NCBI GenBank assembly: GCA_900316495.1
Contig: ONDC01000051.1
Location: forward strand, 1-35,666
Length of the DNA: 35,666 nt
From: an uncultured Eubacteriales bacterium
GTDB lineage: Bacteria; Bacillota; Clostridia; Oscillospirales; Acutalibacteraceae
Direction of reading: 5' to 3'
The notes beneath the pieces are model-generated. The model had not been told where the DNA came from. It did not search any database and was given only the letters and a program-made list of their open reading frames with translations. The position numbers and the translations under genes are program-made. How positions within the stretch are numbered: the stretch's first letter is position 1; the number at the start of each line of letters is the position of its first letter. Shown here piece after piece: positions 16,341-25,577 of this stretch.

Positions 16341-18070
16341 AGAATAAACGGGAAACTGAAACAATGAAAAAAAACGCAATCAGATGGCTCTATGACGTTC
16401 CGGGGCAAAAAAAGCTCTATATCCTCGCCCTGACAGCGTTGCAGGCGCTCCTTGGGGCAAGCGGCGTCCTTTACGCCCTTCTTCTTCGGAACATTGTGGA
16501 CAGCGCCGCAGCCCACAACGCGAGGGGCTTCTGGCACTTCGTCGTTCTCGCGCTGCTGTTGGTAACGTCGCAGGTGGGACTGACCACCCTTATCAGATGG
16601 CTGAACGAGCTGTCCAAATCCACCTTTGAAAACCTGTTCAAGGACAGGCTGTTAAAAAACGTTCTGCAAAAGGACTTTGCGAGTGTAAACGCTGTCCATA
16701 CCGCGGAATGGCTCAACCGATTGACGAATGACACGGTTGTGGTCGCGGGCGGCTATGTGGAGATCATGCCGGGACTTGCGGGCATGGTGGTCAAACTGAT
16801 CAGTGCGGTCTTGCTCATGATCGCGCTGGACTGGCGGTTTTCCTGCATCCTGCTGCCCTGCGGCTTTTTCATGATCGGATTCACCTACGCCTTCCGAAGG
16901 GTGCTGAAGCGTATGCATAAGCGAATGCAGGAATGCGACGGAAGGCTCCGCGTTTTTTTGCAGGAGCATATCGGCAGCCTGATGATTATACGCTCCTTTG
17001 TCGCCGAGAGTCAGATTCAGAGCGAAGCACGGGAAAAAATGGCGGATCATCAGAACGCCAGAATGAGGAAAAACCATTTCTCGAATTTCTGCAACACCGG
17101 CTTCGCGCTGACCATGTACGGTATGTCGCTCTTCGGCATCTGCTACTGCGGCTATGGCATTCTGACGGGAACCATATCCTACGGCACACTTACCGCTATC
17201 TCTCAGCTGATCGCGCAGATCAGAATGCCCTTTGCCAATATCACCGGGTATCTTCCGCGCTTTTACGCCATGACCGCCAGCGCGGAACGTCTGATGGAAA
17301 TAGAGCGCTTTGAGGATGACAGCGACGTCCCCCCGCTGCGTATTCAGGAGATCAGGGAATGCTACACCGACAGCTTGCGGTCGTTCGGATTGCGTAACGC
17401 GGCATTCACCTATTTTCCCGCGGTCGACAGCATTCAGGATCTGTCAAAGGAGCATCAGCCCGAAGTCCTTCACAATCTGAGCCTTGAGATTCGCAGGGGC
17501 GAATACGTGGCGTTTACGGGACACAGCGGCTGCGGCAAATCCACCGTTCTCAAGCTCCTGATGAGCATTTACCGGTTGGACGGCGGCGAACGCTTTATCC
17601 GCTTCTCTGACGGCTCGGAACGGCGGCTTTCGGCAGAGTGGCGCAGACTTTTCGCCTATGTGCCCCAAGGCAATCAGCTCATGTCGGGAACCATCCGCGA
17701 GGTCATCACGTTTGCGGAGAAGACGGACTGCCGGAACGACGAACGCATTTATCAGGCTTTAATGATCGCCTGTGCAGACGAATTTGTGACCGCTCTTGAC
17801 AACGGAATCGACACGCTGCTCGGCGAACGCGGCACGGGTCTTTCGGAGGGGCAGATGCAGCGCCTGGCCATTGCACGGGCACTCTATTCGGAGAGTCCGG
17901 TGCTGCTGCTTGACGAATCAACCTCCGCCCTTGACGCGAAAACCGAGGAAAAGCTGCTGCAAAATCTGCGCAGTATGACCGACAAAACGGTCGTCATCGT
18001 CACACACCGCCCCGCAGCACTAAAAATATGCGACAGGACGATTGATTTCAAGGAAGGAACCCTACAATGA
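16337..18070 (+). CDS. ABC exporter, fused permease and ATPase
   Basis: 577 residues from TTG 16337 (or 568 from ATG 16364). Six-helix exporter domain (1-310) and nucleotide-binding domain: Walker A GHSGCGKST (about 395-403), Q-loop VPQGNQL, signature LSEGQMQRLAIARAL (about 501) and Walker B VLLLDEST (about 522). There is no N-terminal C39 peptidase, so any leader removal must come from another protease. The TTG is favoured because it overlaps the preceding TGA and has GGAAGGAATCGG upstream. Its position next to the kinase and nucleotidyltransferase suggests it exports the modified peptide rather than the polysaccharide, but a sugar-lipid substrate is not excluded. Confidence 0.82.
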   Translation: MKNKRETETMKKNAIRWLYDVPGQKKLYILALTALQALLGASGVLYALLLRNIVDSAAAHNARGFWHFVVLALLLVTSQVGLTTLIRWLNELSKSTFENLFKDRLLKNVLQKDFASVNAVHTAEWLNRLTNDTVVVAGGYVEIMPGLAGMVVKLISAVLLMIALDWRFSCILLPCGFFMIGFTYAFRRVLKRMHKRMQECDGRLRVFLQEHIGSLMIIRSFVAESQIQSEAREKMADHQNARMRKNHFSNFCNTGFALTMYGMSLFGICYCGYGILTGTISYGTLTAISQLIAQIRMPFANITGYLPRFYAMTASAERLMEIERFEDDSDVPPLRIQEIRECYTDSLRSFGLRNAAFTYFPAVDSIQDLSKEHQPEVLHNLSLEIRRGEYVAFTGHSGCGKSTVLKLLMSIYRLDGGERFIRFSDGSERRLSAEWRRLFAYVPQGNQLMSGTIREVITFAEKTDCRNDERIYQALMIACADEFVTALDNGIDTLLGERGTGLSEGQMQRLAIARALYSESPVLLLDESTSALDAKTEEKLLQNLRSMTDKTVVIVTHRPAALKICDRTIDFKEGTLQ

Positions 18071-19557
18071 AAAAGACTTACACGCTCCGAAGCCTCCTTG
18101 CTCTGATAGTGAGCAAGCTCTGGTTCATTATGTTAATGACATTCCTGCTGACGGCAGGCTCTTTTCTGGTATCAAAGTTCGCTGTCAGTCCCAAATACGA
18201 GTCCTACACGACACTGTACGTAAAAAACAACAATGCTGCGGGGACGAATGTCAATCCGGACGCCAATGTCGATCTGAACGATCTCAATACCGCCAAATCC
18301 CTTGCCGCCACCTACATCACGGTTCTGAAAAGCAATTCCGTCATGGAGCAGGTCGTTGAGAAGATGGAGGAGAAGTACACGGTCAGGGAGCTTTCCCAAT
18401 ACTTTGCGGTGAGGAAGAACAAGGTCATCATCGCTTCCGTCGGCAACTGCTTTTCCATGTCCTCCGTCGACGGCACAGAGGTAATCAAAATTACCGCCAC
18501 CACGCTGAACCCGCAGATTTCAGCCGACCTCTGCAATACCATGGCGGAAATTGCGCCCTCGTTTCTGATAAGGATCGTCGGCGCCGGTTCCGTCGAGATC
18601 ATCGACGAAGCGAAGCCGTCCGAGAGAGCGGTTTCCCCCCAAGTCCGTCTGATCACGCTGATTGGCTTCATTATCGGGCTTCACGCCGGTCTGCTTATCG
18701 TACTGTTTGTCGATTACTTTGACGACACGATAAAGGAAAGCGAAGAATTAGCAATCAGATATAAAAAAGCCGTACTCAGCGAGGTGCAGGAATTGGAGCC
18801 GGATTCCGCTATCGACAGAAAAAAGAAGCCCCGCATATCACTATTGCCGCTTCTGACTGACGACACCATTCCGTTTTATATCTCGGAGAGCTCGAATCCG
18901 AGTGAGGGCAAATCCACTACAGCCTCCAATATTGCCCTCGCTCTGGCTCAGACAGGCGCCCGTGTCCTTCTGATCGACGCGGATATGAGAAAGCCCGTCC
19001 AGCATAAGACCTTCAAGGTCAGCAATTCAAAGGGACTATCCACTCTGATCATCCAGAGATCAACCTACGAGCAGGCGATCAACAAGGACATCGCCAACAA
19101 TCTCGATCTTCTCCCCTCCGGACCGATACCTCCGAATCCCTCGGAGCTTCTGGCCTCGGAGCAGTTCAAGTCCATCATTAAGAGGGTGACCGAGGACTAT
19201 GAATTTATTATCATCGACACGCCTCCCATCAATATCGTCAGCGATACCATGGTTCTCAATGACAGCATCAGCGGCATACTCCTTGTGCTGAAATACGGGG
19301 AGACAACCTATCAGGATGTAAACAAATGCATGAAGTACATCGGTCTGGCAAAGGCGAATCTTCTGGGATTTGTTCTCAATGAGATTCACCGCTCTCACGG
19401 CAGGGATTATTTCAGCTATAAGTACAGATACAAGGACTACGGCGGCTACGGCTACGGCTACAGACAAAGCAAGGAAGCCGCCGGTAAGGCTGCAAAAGAA
19501 GAGGAAGAAGCCGCCAATGAAGAAGCAGACAACGAAAACTCCGAAGACGAAGAATGA
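18067..19557 (+). CDS. Wzz-type chain-length regulator fused to BY-kinase, missing the oligomerisation helix
   Basis: 496 residues. Wzz domain with membrane helices at about 18-38 and 195-216; kinase domain with intact P-loop SSNPSEGKSTT (275-285), Walker A' VLLIDAD (300-306) and Walker B FIIIDTPP (380-387); tyrosine cluster at 448-465 and an unusual Glu/Ala-rich tail (470-496). Compared with the paralogue at 1564, the sequence goes straight from PFYISE (274) to SSNP (275): the 23 residues that carry the EAYKTIRSN (Ex2Rx2R-type) oligomerisation motif are absent, at nt about 18886-18892, without frame loss. Four-base overlap with the exporter gene and with the next gene. Confidence 0.85.
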   Translation: MKKTYTLRSLLALIVSKLWFIMLMTFLLTAGSFLVSKFAVSPKYESYTTLYVKNNNAAGTNVNPDANVDLNDLNTAKSLAATYITVLKSNSVMEQVVEKMEEKYTVRELSQYFAVRKNKVIIASVGNCFSMSSVDGTEVIKITATTLNPQISADLCNTMAEIAPSFLIRIVGAGSVEIIDEAKPSERAVSPQVRLITLIGFIIGLHAGLLIVLFVDYFDDTIKESEELAIRYKKAVLSEVQELEPDSAIDRKKKPRISLLPLLTDDTIPFYISESSNPSEGKSTTASNIALALAQTGARVLLIDADMRKPVQHKTFKVSNSKGLSTLIIQRSTYEQAINKDIANNLDLLPSGPIPPNPSELLASEQFKSIIKRVTEDYEFIIIDTPPINIVSDTMVLNDSISGILLVLKYGETTYQDVNKCMKYIGLAKANLLGFVLNEIHRSHGRDYFSYKYRYKDYGGYGYGYRQSKEAAGKAAKEEEEAANEEADNENSEDEE

Positions 19558-20288
19558 AAAGTAATATGACTGAGAATCAGAGAGTAAGACATAACGGTAA
19601 CGTCAAAAAGGAAAACAGCGCAAGGCTTCTGGTATACGGCTTGACCAAACGCATTTTTGATCTGACGTCCTCCTTTGTCTGCGGAATCTGTTGGATAATT
19701 CCTTTTGTATTAATCGCGCTTTCCATTCTCATCAGAAGTCCCGGAAATCCGTTTTACAAGCAAGAGAGAGTGGGCAAGGACGGAAAAACGCTGTACATCT
19801 ATAAATTCAGGAGCATGAAGAAGGACGCCGACAATATCGAGGAAATGCTCACGCCGGAACAGCTTGAAAAATACAGAAGAGAATATAAGCTCGACGATGA
19901 TCCCCGGCTGATCGGCTATCGGAGAAAGGGAGACGGAAGCGAGGGCAGGTGCTTTGGCGCAAAGCTGAGAAACACCTCCGTCGATGAGCTTCCGCAGATT
20001 CTCTTTAACATCTGTCTGCTCGGGAATATGTCCGTGGTAGGTCCCCGCCCGATTCTGGCAGAGGAGCTTCACCGCAACTATACGGCGGAGGAACAGGCGC
20101 TCTTCCTTTCTGTCAAGCCCGGACTGACCGGATACTGGCAGGCATATGGACGCAGTGAGGTCGGATATGAAAATCACAAGCGTCAGGATATGGAGCTTTA
20201 TTATGTCAGAAACAGATCCTTGACGTTCGATATCCGGATTCTTTTCAAAACGGTTGATTCCGTGCTTCACGGGAAAGGGGCAAAATAA
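19554..20288 (+). CDS. Undecaprenyl-phosphate sugar-1-phosphate transferase (initiating enzyme)
   Basis: 244 residues of the WbaP/EpsL-type bacterial sugar transferase family, which starts repeat-unit assembly by moving a sugar phosphate to undecaprenyl phosphate. One membrane-inserted hairpin (about 38-60), then KQERVGKDGKTLYIYKFRSM, NTSVDELPQILFNICLLGNMSVVGPRP and KPGLTGYWQAYGRSEVGYENHKRQD, all diagnostic. The sugar cannot be read from sequence. ATG overlaps the kinase stop (ATGA). Confidence 0.92.
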   Translation: MKSNMTENQRVRHNGNVKKENSARLLVYGLTKRIFDLTSSFVCGICWIIPFVLIALSILIRSPGNPFYKQERVGKDGKTLYIYKFRSMKKDADNIEEMLTPEQLEKYRREYKLDDDPRLIGYRRKGDGSEGRCFGAKLRNTSVDELPQILFNICLLGNMSVVGPRPILAEELHRNYTAEEQALFLSVKPGLTGYWQAYGRSEVGYENHKRQDMELYYVRNRSLTFDIRILFKTVDSVLHGKGAK

Positions 20289-21301
20289 TGATCATCACCA
20301 AAACGCCCTTCCGCATGTCCTTTTTTGGCGGCGGAACCGATATGGAAAGCTATTTCCGTGAAAACGGCGGAGCGGTATTGTCCACCACCTTTGACAAGTA
20401 CTGCTATGTCAACGTGAGACATCTTCCGAGGTTTTTTGATTACAGCACCGAGCTTTCCTACTCCAAAACCGAACGGGTCACAAGTATTGACGATATTCAG
20501 CACCCGCTCATCAGAAACGCGATGAAGCTGCTGGATATGCAGGAGATCCGGCTGACGTATGAAGCCGACCTTCCCGCCAGATCGGGACTGGGAACAAGCA
20601 GTTCCTTCGCCGTCGGCACGCTCAACGCGTTTTACGCCTTAAAGGGGCAATACGTCGACAAAAAGCGCCTTGCCGATGAAGCAATCTACCTTGAAAGAGT
20701 TCTCTGCGGCGAGGCGGGCGGATGGCAGGATCAGATCGCCGCCGCGTTCGGCGGCTTCAACCGCATCAATTTCAGTTCGGACGGATACGAGGTTCTGCCC
20801 GTGATCATTTCTCCGGAACGAAAAAAAAGGCTGTGCGACAGCCTGCTGATGTTCTTTACGGGATTCACCCGCTTCTCCTCCGAGGTGCAGAAGGCAAACC
20901 GACTCGGCGACAGGAGCAAGTTCGCGCAACTGCGGGAAATGCATCAGCTTGTAGACGAGGCGGAGAGAATTCTCACCGATACGGAATCCGATCTTGATGA
21001 ATTCGGCAGGCTGCTCGATCACACATGGAATCTGAAGCGTCAGACCGGGGCAGCCGTCTCCACAGACAGCATCGACGCCCTCTACACCCGCGGCGTCAAA
21101 GCCGGCGCGCTCGGCGGCAAGCTGCTGGGAGCGGGCGGCGGCGGCTTCTTTGTCTTTTATGTCCCGCCCGAGCGGAGGGACTCCGTCCTGAAGGCGATGA
21201 GCGATCTTTTATACATTCCCTTTGAATTTGAAAACGGCGGCACGAGGGTGATCTATTATTCCCCCGAGCAATTCACGCCACGTAAGGAGCGGCAGCGTTG
21301 A
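20288..21301 (+). CDS. hddA: D-glycero-D-manno-heptose 7-phosphate kinase (GHMP family)
   Basis: 337 residues. N-terminal TPFRMSFFGGGTDMESYF, the GHMP ATP motif ARSGLGTSSSFAVG (about 98-111) and the C-terminal GALGGKLLGAGGGGFFVFYV are the pattern of HddA and fucokinase-like sugar kinases. With the GmhA and HddC-GmhB genes directly downstream, heptose 7-phosphate is the natural substrate: it adds the 1-phosphate to give the alpha-1,7-bisphosphate. Start overlaps the preceding stop by one base (TAATG). Confidence 0.88.
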   Translation: MIITKTPFRMSFFGGGTDMESYFRENGGAVLSTTFDKYCYVNVRHLPRFFDYSTELSYSKTERVTSIDDIQHPLIRNAMKLLDMQEIRLTYEADLPARSGLGTSSSFAVGTLNAFYALKGQYVDKKRLADEAIYLERVLCGEAGGWQDQIAAAFGGFNRINFSSDGYEVLPVIISPERKKRLCDSLLMFFTGFTRFSSEVQKANRLGDRSKFAQLREMHQLVDEAERILTDTESDLDEFGRLLDHTWNLKRQTGAAVSTDSIDALYTRGVKAGALGGKLLGAGGGGFFVFYVPPERRDSVLKAMSDLLYIPFEFENGGTRVIYYSPEQFTPRKERQR

Positions 21302-22587
21302 AAACGGTCATTATGGCAGGCGGCAAAGGCACGCGCATTTCATTGGTGGCAAGCGATATTCCCAAGCCCATGATACGCATCGCCGGAAAGCCGGTTCTGG
21401 AGCATGAAATGGATTGTCTGCGGTCGCAGGGCTTTACTGATCTGATCATCACGGTAGGTCATCTCGGTCACATCATCATGGATTATTTTGGCGACGGGAA
21501 AAGGTTTGGCGTCAGCATCGAGTATTATGTCGAGCAGACGCCGCTCGGCAACGCCGGCGCTTTATTCAAAATCAGGGATAAGCTGACAGAGGATTTTCTT
21601 CTGCTCAATGCCGACGCCGTTTTTGATATTGACTTCAGAAGATTCGTGAATTTCCATCGTCAATGCGGCGGACTTGCCACACTGTTCGCTCATCCCAACA
21701 GCCACCCGTATGACAGCGGTCTGCTCGTCACCGATCCGTCAAACGCCGTGACAGGCTGGCTGACAAGGGAAGATCGCCGGCCTGCAGTTTACCATAATCT
21801 CGTGAACGCGGGACTGCATGTCCTCTCCCCTGTTCTATTAAGGGACAATCCGACAACGGAAAAGGTTGACCTCGACCGGCAGCTTCTCAAGCCGCTGGCG
21901 GGCAGCGGAAAAATGTTCGCGTACCGCAGTCCCGAATATGTCAAGGATATGGGAACGCCCGACCGTTACCAAGCGGTTTGCCGCGACTTTGAGAGCGGGC
22001 TTGTAAAGGCGCGCAATCTATCCAACCCTCAGAAGGCGATCTTCCTTGACAGGGACGGCACGCTGAATCAATATGTCGGATTTTTGAGAAGCAAAGACGA
22101 CCTTTCGCTTCTTCCCGGCGCTGCCGAAGCGGTACGGCGGATCAATGCGTCGGGCTATCTGGCAATCGTCGTCACCAACCAGCCGGTCATCGCGCGAGGT
22201 GAGGTCACGACCGACGGACTGGATGAAATTCACCAAAAGCTGGAGACGCTGCTTGGACAGTCCGGCGCGTATCTTGACGGTCTGTATTACTGTCCCCACC
22301 ACCCCGACAAGGGCTTTGAGGGCGAAATACCCGAATTGAAACGCGACTGCGATTGCCGCAAGCCAAAGCCGGGCATGTTATGGCGGGCGGCAAGGGATTT
22401 CCATATTGACCTTAACGCGTCATGGATGGCAGGCGACGGCAAAAACGACATTCTCGCAGGGAAAAACGCCGGATGCCGGACCATTCTCATCTGCGACAGG
22501 GCCGACGATTTCGGTCAGGATGCCACCGTCCATTCCTTATTGGACGGAATTAAGATCATCACAGGGGCGACACAGGATGAACCGTAA
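21298..22587 (+). CDS. hddC-gmhB fusion: Bifunctional heptose-1-phosphate guanylyltransferase / heptose-1,7-bisphosphate phosphatase
   Basis: 429 residues. Residues 1-225 are a sugar nucleotidyltransferase (MAGGKGTRIS, IPKPMIRIAGKPVLEH, LLLNADAVFDID); residues 245-425 are a HAD phosphatase with FLDRDGTLNQYVGFL (catalytic Asp about 249 and 251), the GmhB zinc loop YYCPHHPDKG ... CDCRKPKPG, and MAGDGKNDILAGKNAG. The fusion does steps 3 and 4 of the GDP-D-glycero-alpha-D-manno-heptose route. Start is TTG 21298, overlapping the HddA stop (TTGA), immediately followed by the Rossmann strand KTVIMAGG, so no later start fits. Confidence 0.9.
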   Translation: MKTVIMAGGKGTRISLVASDIPKPMIRIAGKPVLEHEMDCLRSQGFTDLIITVGHLGHIIMDYFGDGKRFGVSIEYYVEQTPLGNAGALFKIRDKLTEDFLLLNADAVFDIDFRRFVNFHRQCGGLATLFAHPNSHPYDSGLLVTDPSNAVTGWLTREDRRPAVYHNLVNAGLHVLSPVLLRDNPTTEKVDLDRQLLKPLAGSGKMFAYRSPEYVKDMGTPDRYQAVCRDFESGLVKARNLSNPQKAIFLDRDGTLNQYVGFLRSKDDLSLLPGAAEAVRRINASGYLAIVVTNQPVIARGEVTTDGLDEIHQKLETLLGQSGAYLDGLYYCPHHPDKGFEGEIPELKRDCDCRKPKPGMLWRAARDFHIDLNASWMAGDGKNDILAGKNAGCRTILICDRADDFGQDATVHSLLDGIKIITGATQDEP

Positions 22588-23227
22588 CCATCTCGTAGAA
22601 AAGCAGCTTGCCATACTCATGGAACGCTATCCGCAGTTGGCTTGCGTCAGAGAGTCCATTCGGAGAGCATATGAGATTCTGGAGGAATGCTATTCGTCCG
22701 GCGGCAAGCTGCTTGTCGCCGGAAACGGCGGCTCCGCAGCCGATTCCGAGCATATCGTGGGCGAGCTGATGATGGGGTTTAAAAAGCCCAGAAAACTGAA
22801 TCGGGAACAGCGGGAAAAGCTCCTCGGCGTCCACGCGGAGATTGGAAAAATTCTCGCGGAGAAGCTGCAGGGAGCGCTGCCGGCCATCGCGCTGGACGGA
22901 CATCCCGCCCTCAACACGGCATACATGAACGACTGTGAGCCGCTGCTCTGCTTCGCCCAGCAGGTCAACGGCTTTGGGAACCCGGGCGACGTGTTTCTCG
23001 GCATCTCCACCTCCGGCAACAGCCGGAATGTGCTTTACGCGGCGGTGGCGGCGAAGGCAAGGGGCATGAAGGTGATCGGACTCACCGGCGAGAAGGACAG
23101 CGCCCTGCGTGAGCTGGCGGATGTATGCATTCAGGCTCCCGAAACGGAAACCTATCGGATTCAGGAGCTGCACCTGCCGATCTATCACTGTCTGTGCCTG
23201 ATGCTGGAGGAACGATATTTTGCGTAA
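22577..23227 (+). CDS. gmhA: Sedoheptulose-7-phosphate isomerase (phosphoheptose isomerase)
   Basis: 216 residues, SIS-domain isomerase making D-glycero-D-manno-heptose 7-phosphate from sedoheptulose 7-phosphate, the entry step of the heptose pathway. Motifs: GGKLLVAGNGGSAADSEHIVGELM, FLGISTSGNSRNVLYA, GLTGEKDSALRELADVCIQAP and ELHLPIYHCLC with the zinc/active-site Glu and His. The start is ATG 22577 (overlapping the HddC-GmhB stop by 11 bases); the frame extends to 22406 but that part is the shadow of the phosphatase. Completes all four activities of the GDP-heptose route in three adjacent genes. Confidence 0.92.
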   Translation: MNRNHLVEKQLAILMERYPQLACVRESIRRAYEILEECYSSGGKLLVAGNGGSAADSEHIVGELMMGFKKPRKLNREQREKLLGVHAEIGKILAEKLQGALPAIALDGHPALNTAYMNDCEPLLCFAQQVNGFGNPGDVFLGISTSGNSRNVLYAAVAAKARGMKVIGLTGEKDSALRELADVCIQAPETETYRIQELHLPIYHCLCLMLEERYFA

Positions 23228-24473
23228 AAAGCTGTTATTTATCACGACGCGTTTATTCTTTACCACGAACAGCGGACGGAAGCTGTCTTTGTATCACTAT
23301 TGCCGGGGATTGTATGAAGAATACAACTATGACATTTATCTCTATACCTTTCTGGAGGGCGATCAGGTCTTTGAGCGGGAAATGGAAAAGAAGCCGTATT
23401 TCATCAAGGACGTCGTCTGCGCGGAGGAGATCAGTACCTGCGGCAAGCTTTCCAATCTGCTTTTCCGGTCGTTGTTTTCCAAAAAATGGCCGCTGCAATG
23501 CTCGCTGTATTACAGCCGGAAAAACGTCCGCCGCATCGGGGCGTTGTGCAGGCAATACGCCTTTGACGCGGTCATCGCCGATATGATACGAACCGCGCCC
23601 TATCTGCGGGCGGTAAAGGATATTCCCATAAAAATCCTTGATATGGATGATTTATTATCCGGAAGATATGAGCGGGAGCTGGCGGCGGATTCGGATCCCA
23701 ATTTCGTCGGACAGTACAGTAAAAAACTGCCGGAGCTTGCCAACAGAATCCTTCCCGGATTAAAAAAGCAGGTGCTGAAGCTCGAAATAAAAAAACTGCT
23801 GTACGCGGAGGTGTATTACGCGGAGCTTTACGACCGGGTAATATTCGTTTCCGAGAGGGAAACCCTGCAATTAAACGAGAAATTGACGGAGCGCAAATGT
23901 GTCACGGTCACGACAGGCGTCGATTACGATTATTTCAGCGGGGAAACTGAAGCATCCAAGGAACCAAACACCCTGTCCTTTATCGGCAATCTGGAATACC
24001 CACCCAATATCGATTCTTTGAGAATCATCGCGGAGCAGATTTTGCCCAATGTCTCACATCCCGTTACATGCTATGTAATCGGAAGGGCGCCGGACAGAGT
24101 CCTCTCGGAGTTTGGCAGTCAGATGACCTTTCTGGGAATGGTGGAGGATCTCAGAACCGCAGTCAAACCGACGCTTCTTTTTGTGTCGCCTATCGCCTAT
24201 GGCAGCGGTATCAAAACCAAGATCCTTGAGGCAATGGCAATGGGGCTTCCCGTGCTGACCAATTCCGTCGGAGCGGAGGGAATTCATCTGATTTCGGGGA
24301 AGAACGCCATTGTGTCCGACGATATGAGATTTTTAGCCGCCGAGATAGACCGGCTGCTGGACGATGAAGAGGAACGCGTGCGAATCGGAAGGGAAGCGCA
24401 GGATTTTGTCAGATCCGGATACCAGTGGAAGGACATCTGGAAAGGCTTTCGCCTGTGCGGATTAGGTGATTGA
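23220..24473 (+). CDS. Glycosyltransferase family 4
   Basis: 417 residues, GT-B fold. N-terminal FITTRLFFTTNSGRKLSLYHY resembles exopolysaccharide GT4 enzymes; the donor-binding half has LSFIGNLEYPPNIDSL, FLGMVEDLRTAV and the classic GSGIKTKILEAMAMGLPVLTNSVGAEGI. Start is TTG 23220 with CTGGAGGAAC 8 bases before; it overlaps gmhA by 8 bases. Given the genes upstream, transfer of heptose from GDP-heptose is possible but not shown by sequence. Confidence 0.85.
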   Translation: MRKKLLFITTRLFFTTNSGRKLSLYHYCRGLYEEYNYDIYLYTFLEGDQVFEREMEKKPYFIKDVVCAEEISTCGKLSNLLFRSLFSKKWPLQCSLYYSRKNVRRIGALCRQYAFDAVIADMIRTAPYLRAVKDIPIKILDMDDLLSGRYERELAADSDPNFVGQYSKKLPELANRILPGLKKQVLKLEIKKLLYAEVYYAELYDRVIFVSERETLQLNEKLTERKCVTVTTGVDYDYFSGETEASKEPNTLSFIGNLEYPPNIDSLRIIAEQILPNVSHPVTCYVIGRAPDRVLSEFGSQMTFLGMVEDLRTAVKPTLLFVSPIAYGSGIKTKILEAMAMGLPVLTNSVGAEGIHLISGKNAIVSDDMRFLAAEIDRLLDDEEERVRIGREAQDFVRSGYQWKDIWKGFRLCGLGD

Positions 24474-25577
24474 ATGAAGAAAAACGTCTATATTATGTCC
24501 GCCAAATATGCGCCGGGACATTTTTCCCATATGCTTGCCTATTATAAGCTGTTTCAGGAAACGGTTTATGAACCGCTGTTATTCATCGACCCGGACTATG
24601 AGCCGTTTCACAAGGAATACCCGGATTTCAGGGTAGAATATACAACCGAAAAGGTGAAAGCGCCGGATATGCTGTTCATCTACAACCTTTCCCCCGATGA
24701 CAGCCGGATTGTCCGGAGCTTCAGAAAAGCAAACCCCGCCATGAAGGTGATTTTTGTCTACCATGAGCCGTGGTACGGGATAAAGGGCTGGCTTTGCGAC
24801 CTTCTTCATAAGAACGAATCCCCTATGGAAAGCGGCAAGGCATTGGCAAGGTTTTTTTTCGTGAAAAGGCTGATAAAAAGCTGCGACCAAGTGATTCTTC
24901 CGTCCGGTGTGGCTATGAAGCATTATCAAAAATACTGTGCCCGGCTCCACGTGCCATGCTGCGTATTTCCCTTGGTTTTTACGGACGAATGCGGCGAGGC
25001 GCTTCATATGGAAAACAAGCGGTATTTTTCCTTTATTTCCACCGCCTCCGCGTCCAAGCATTTTGAATTGTTCCTTGATTACACCCGCTATAAAGCCAAA
25101 CGCGATCCGACGGCGAAATTTCAGATCGCGACAAGGACGGATATTACCGGCTATATCGATGACGAATTGAACCGGCTGATACAGGAAAAAAGGCTGCTTC
25201 TGACACACGGCCACTCCCTTTCCAACGCGGAAATCAATCACGCCTATGCGATCAGCAGTTGCACATGGATGGTCTATGCGCGCTCCACACAGAGCGGAGC
25301 CCTGTGCAAGTCCTTCATGTTCGGCACGCCCGTCATAGCGTCCGATATTGGCAGCTTCCGTGAAACGGTCAATGAGGACAACGGTGTGGTGCTGGGCGAC
25401 AGCTATACCCTTGCAGATATTGACAAGGCGTATGAATCCATAAAAGCCCATTTTCCGCCATTGTGTGAAGGCGCAAGAAGATGCTTCTTGTCGCAGTTTT
25501 ATTATGCTTCTCATAGAGAGCTTTTCAGAAATTGTCTTTCAGTTGCCGGATGTGAGGTGAATGGAGAAACGACATGA
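24474..25577 (+). CDS. Glycosyltransferase, GT-B type
   Basis: 367 residues. The N-terminal half is divergent (Tyr/Pro-rich, with PAMKVIFVYHEPWYGIKGWL); the C-terminal half has FSFISTASASKHFELFLDYTR, FQIATRTDITGYIDDEL and GALCKSFMFGTPVIASDIGSFRE, the nucleotide-sugar site of GT-B enzymes. No membrane segment. It begins immediately after the TGA of the preceding GT and overlaps the next gene by four bases. Donor and acceptor unknown; a role in repeat-unit assembly is inferred from position. Confidence 0.75.
   Translation: MKKNVYIMSAKYAPGHFSHMLAYYKLFQETVYEPLLFIDPDYEPFHKEYPDFRVEYTTEKVKAPDMLFIYNLSPDDSRIVRSFRKANPAMKVIFVYHEPWYGIKGWLCDLLHKNESPMESGKALARFFFVKRLIKSCDQVILPSGVAMKHYQKYCARLHVPCCVFPLVFTDECGEALHMENKRYFSFISTASASKHFELFLDYTRYKAKRDPTAKFQIATRTDITGYIDDELNRLIQEKRLLLTHGHSLSNAEINHAYAISSCTWMVYARSTQSGALCKSFMFGTPVIASDIGSFRETVNEDNGVVLGDSYTLADIDKAYESIKAHFPPLCEGARRCFLSQFYYASHRELFRNCLSVAGCEVNGETT

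Noticed and set aside
16337-18070. ABC exporter as a peptidase-containing (C39) bacteriocin exporter
   Set aside because: The protein starts directly with the membrane domain; there is no N-terminal Cys-protease domain.
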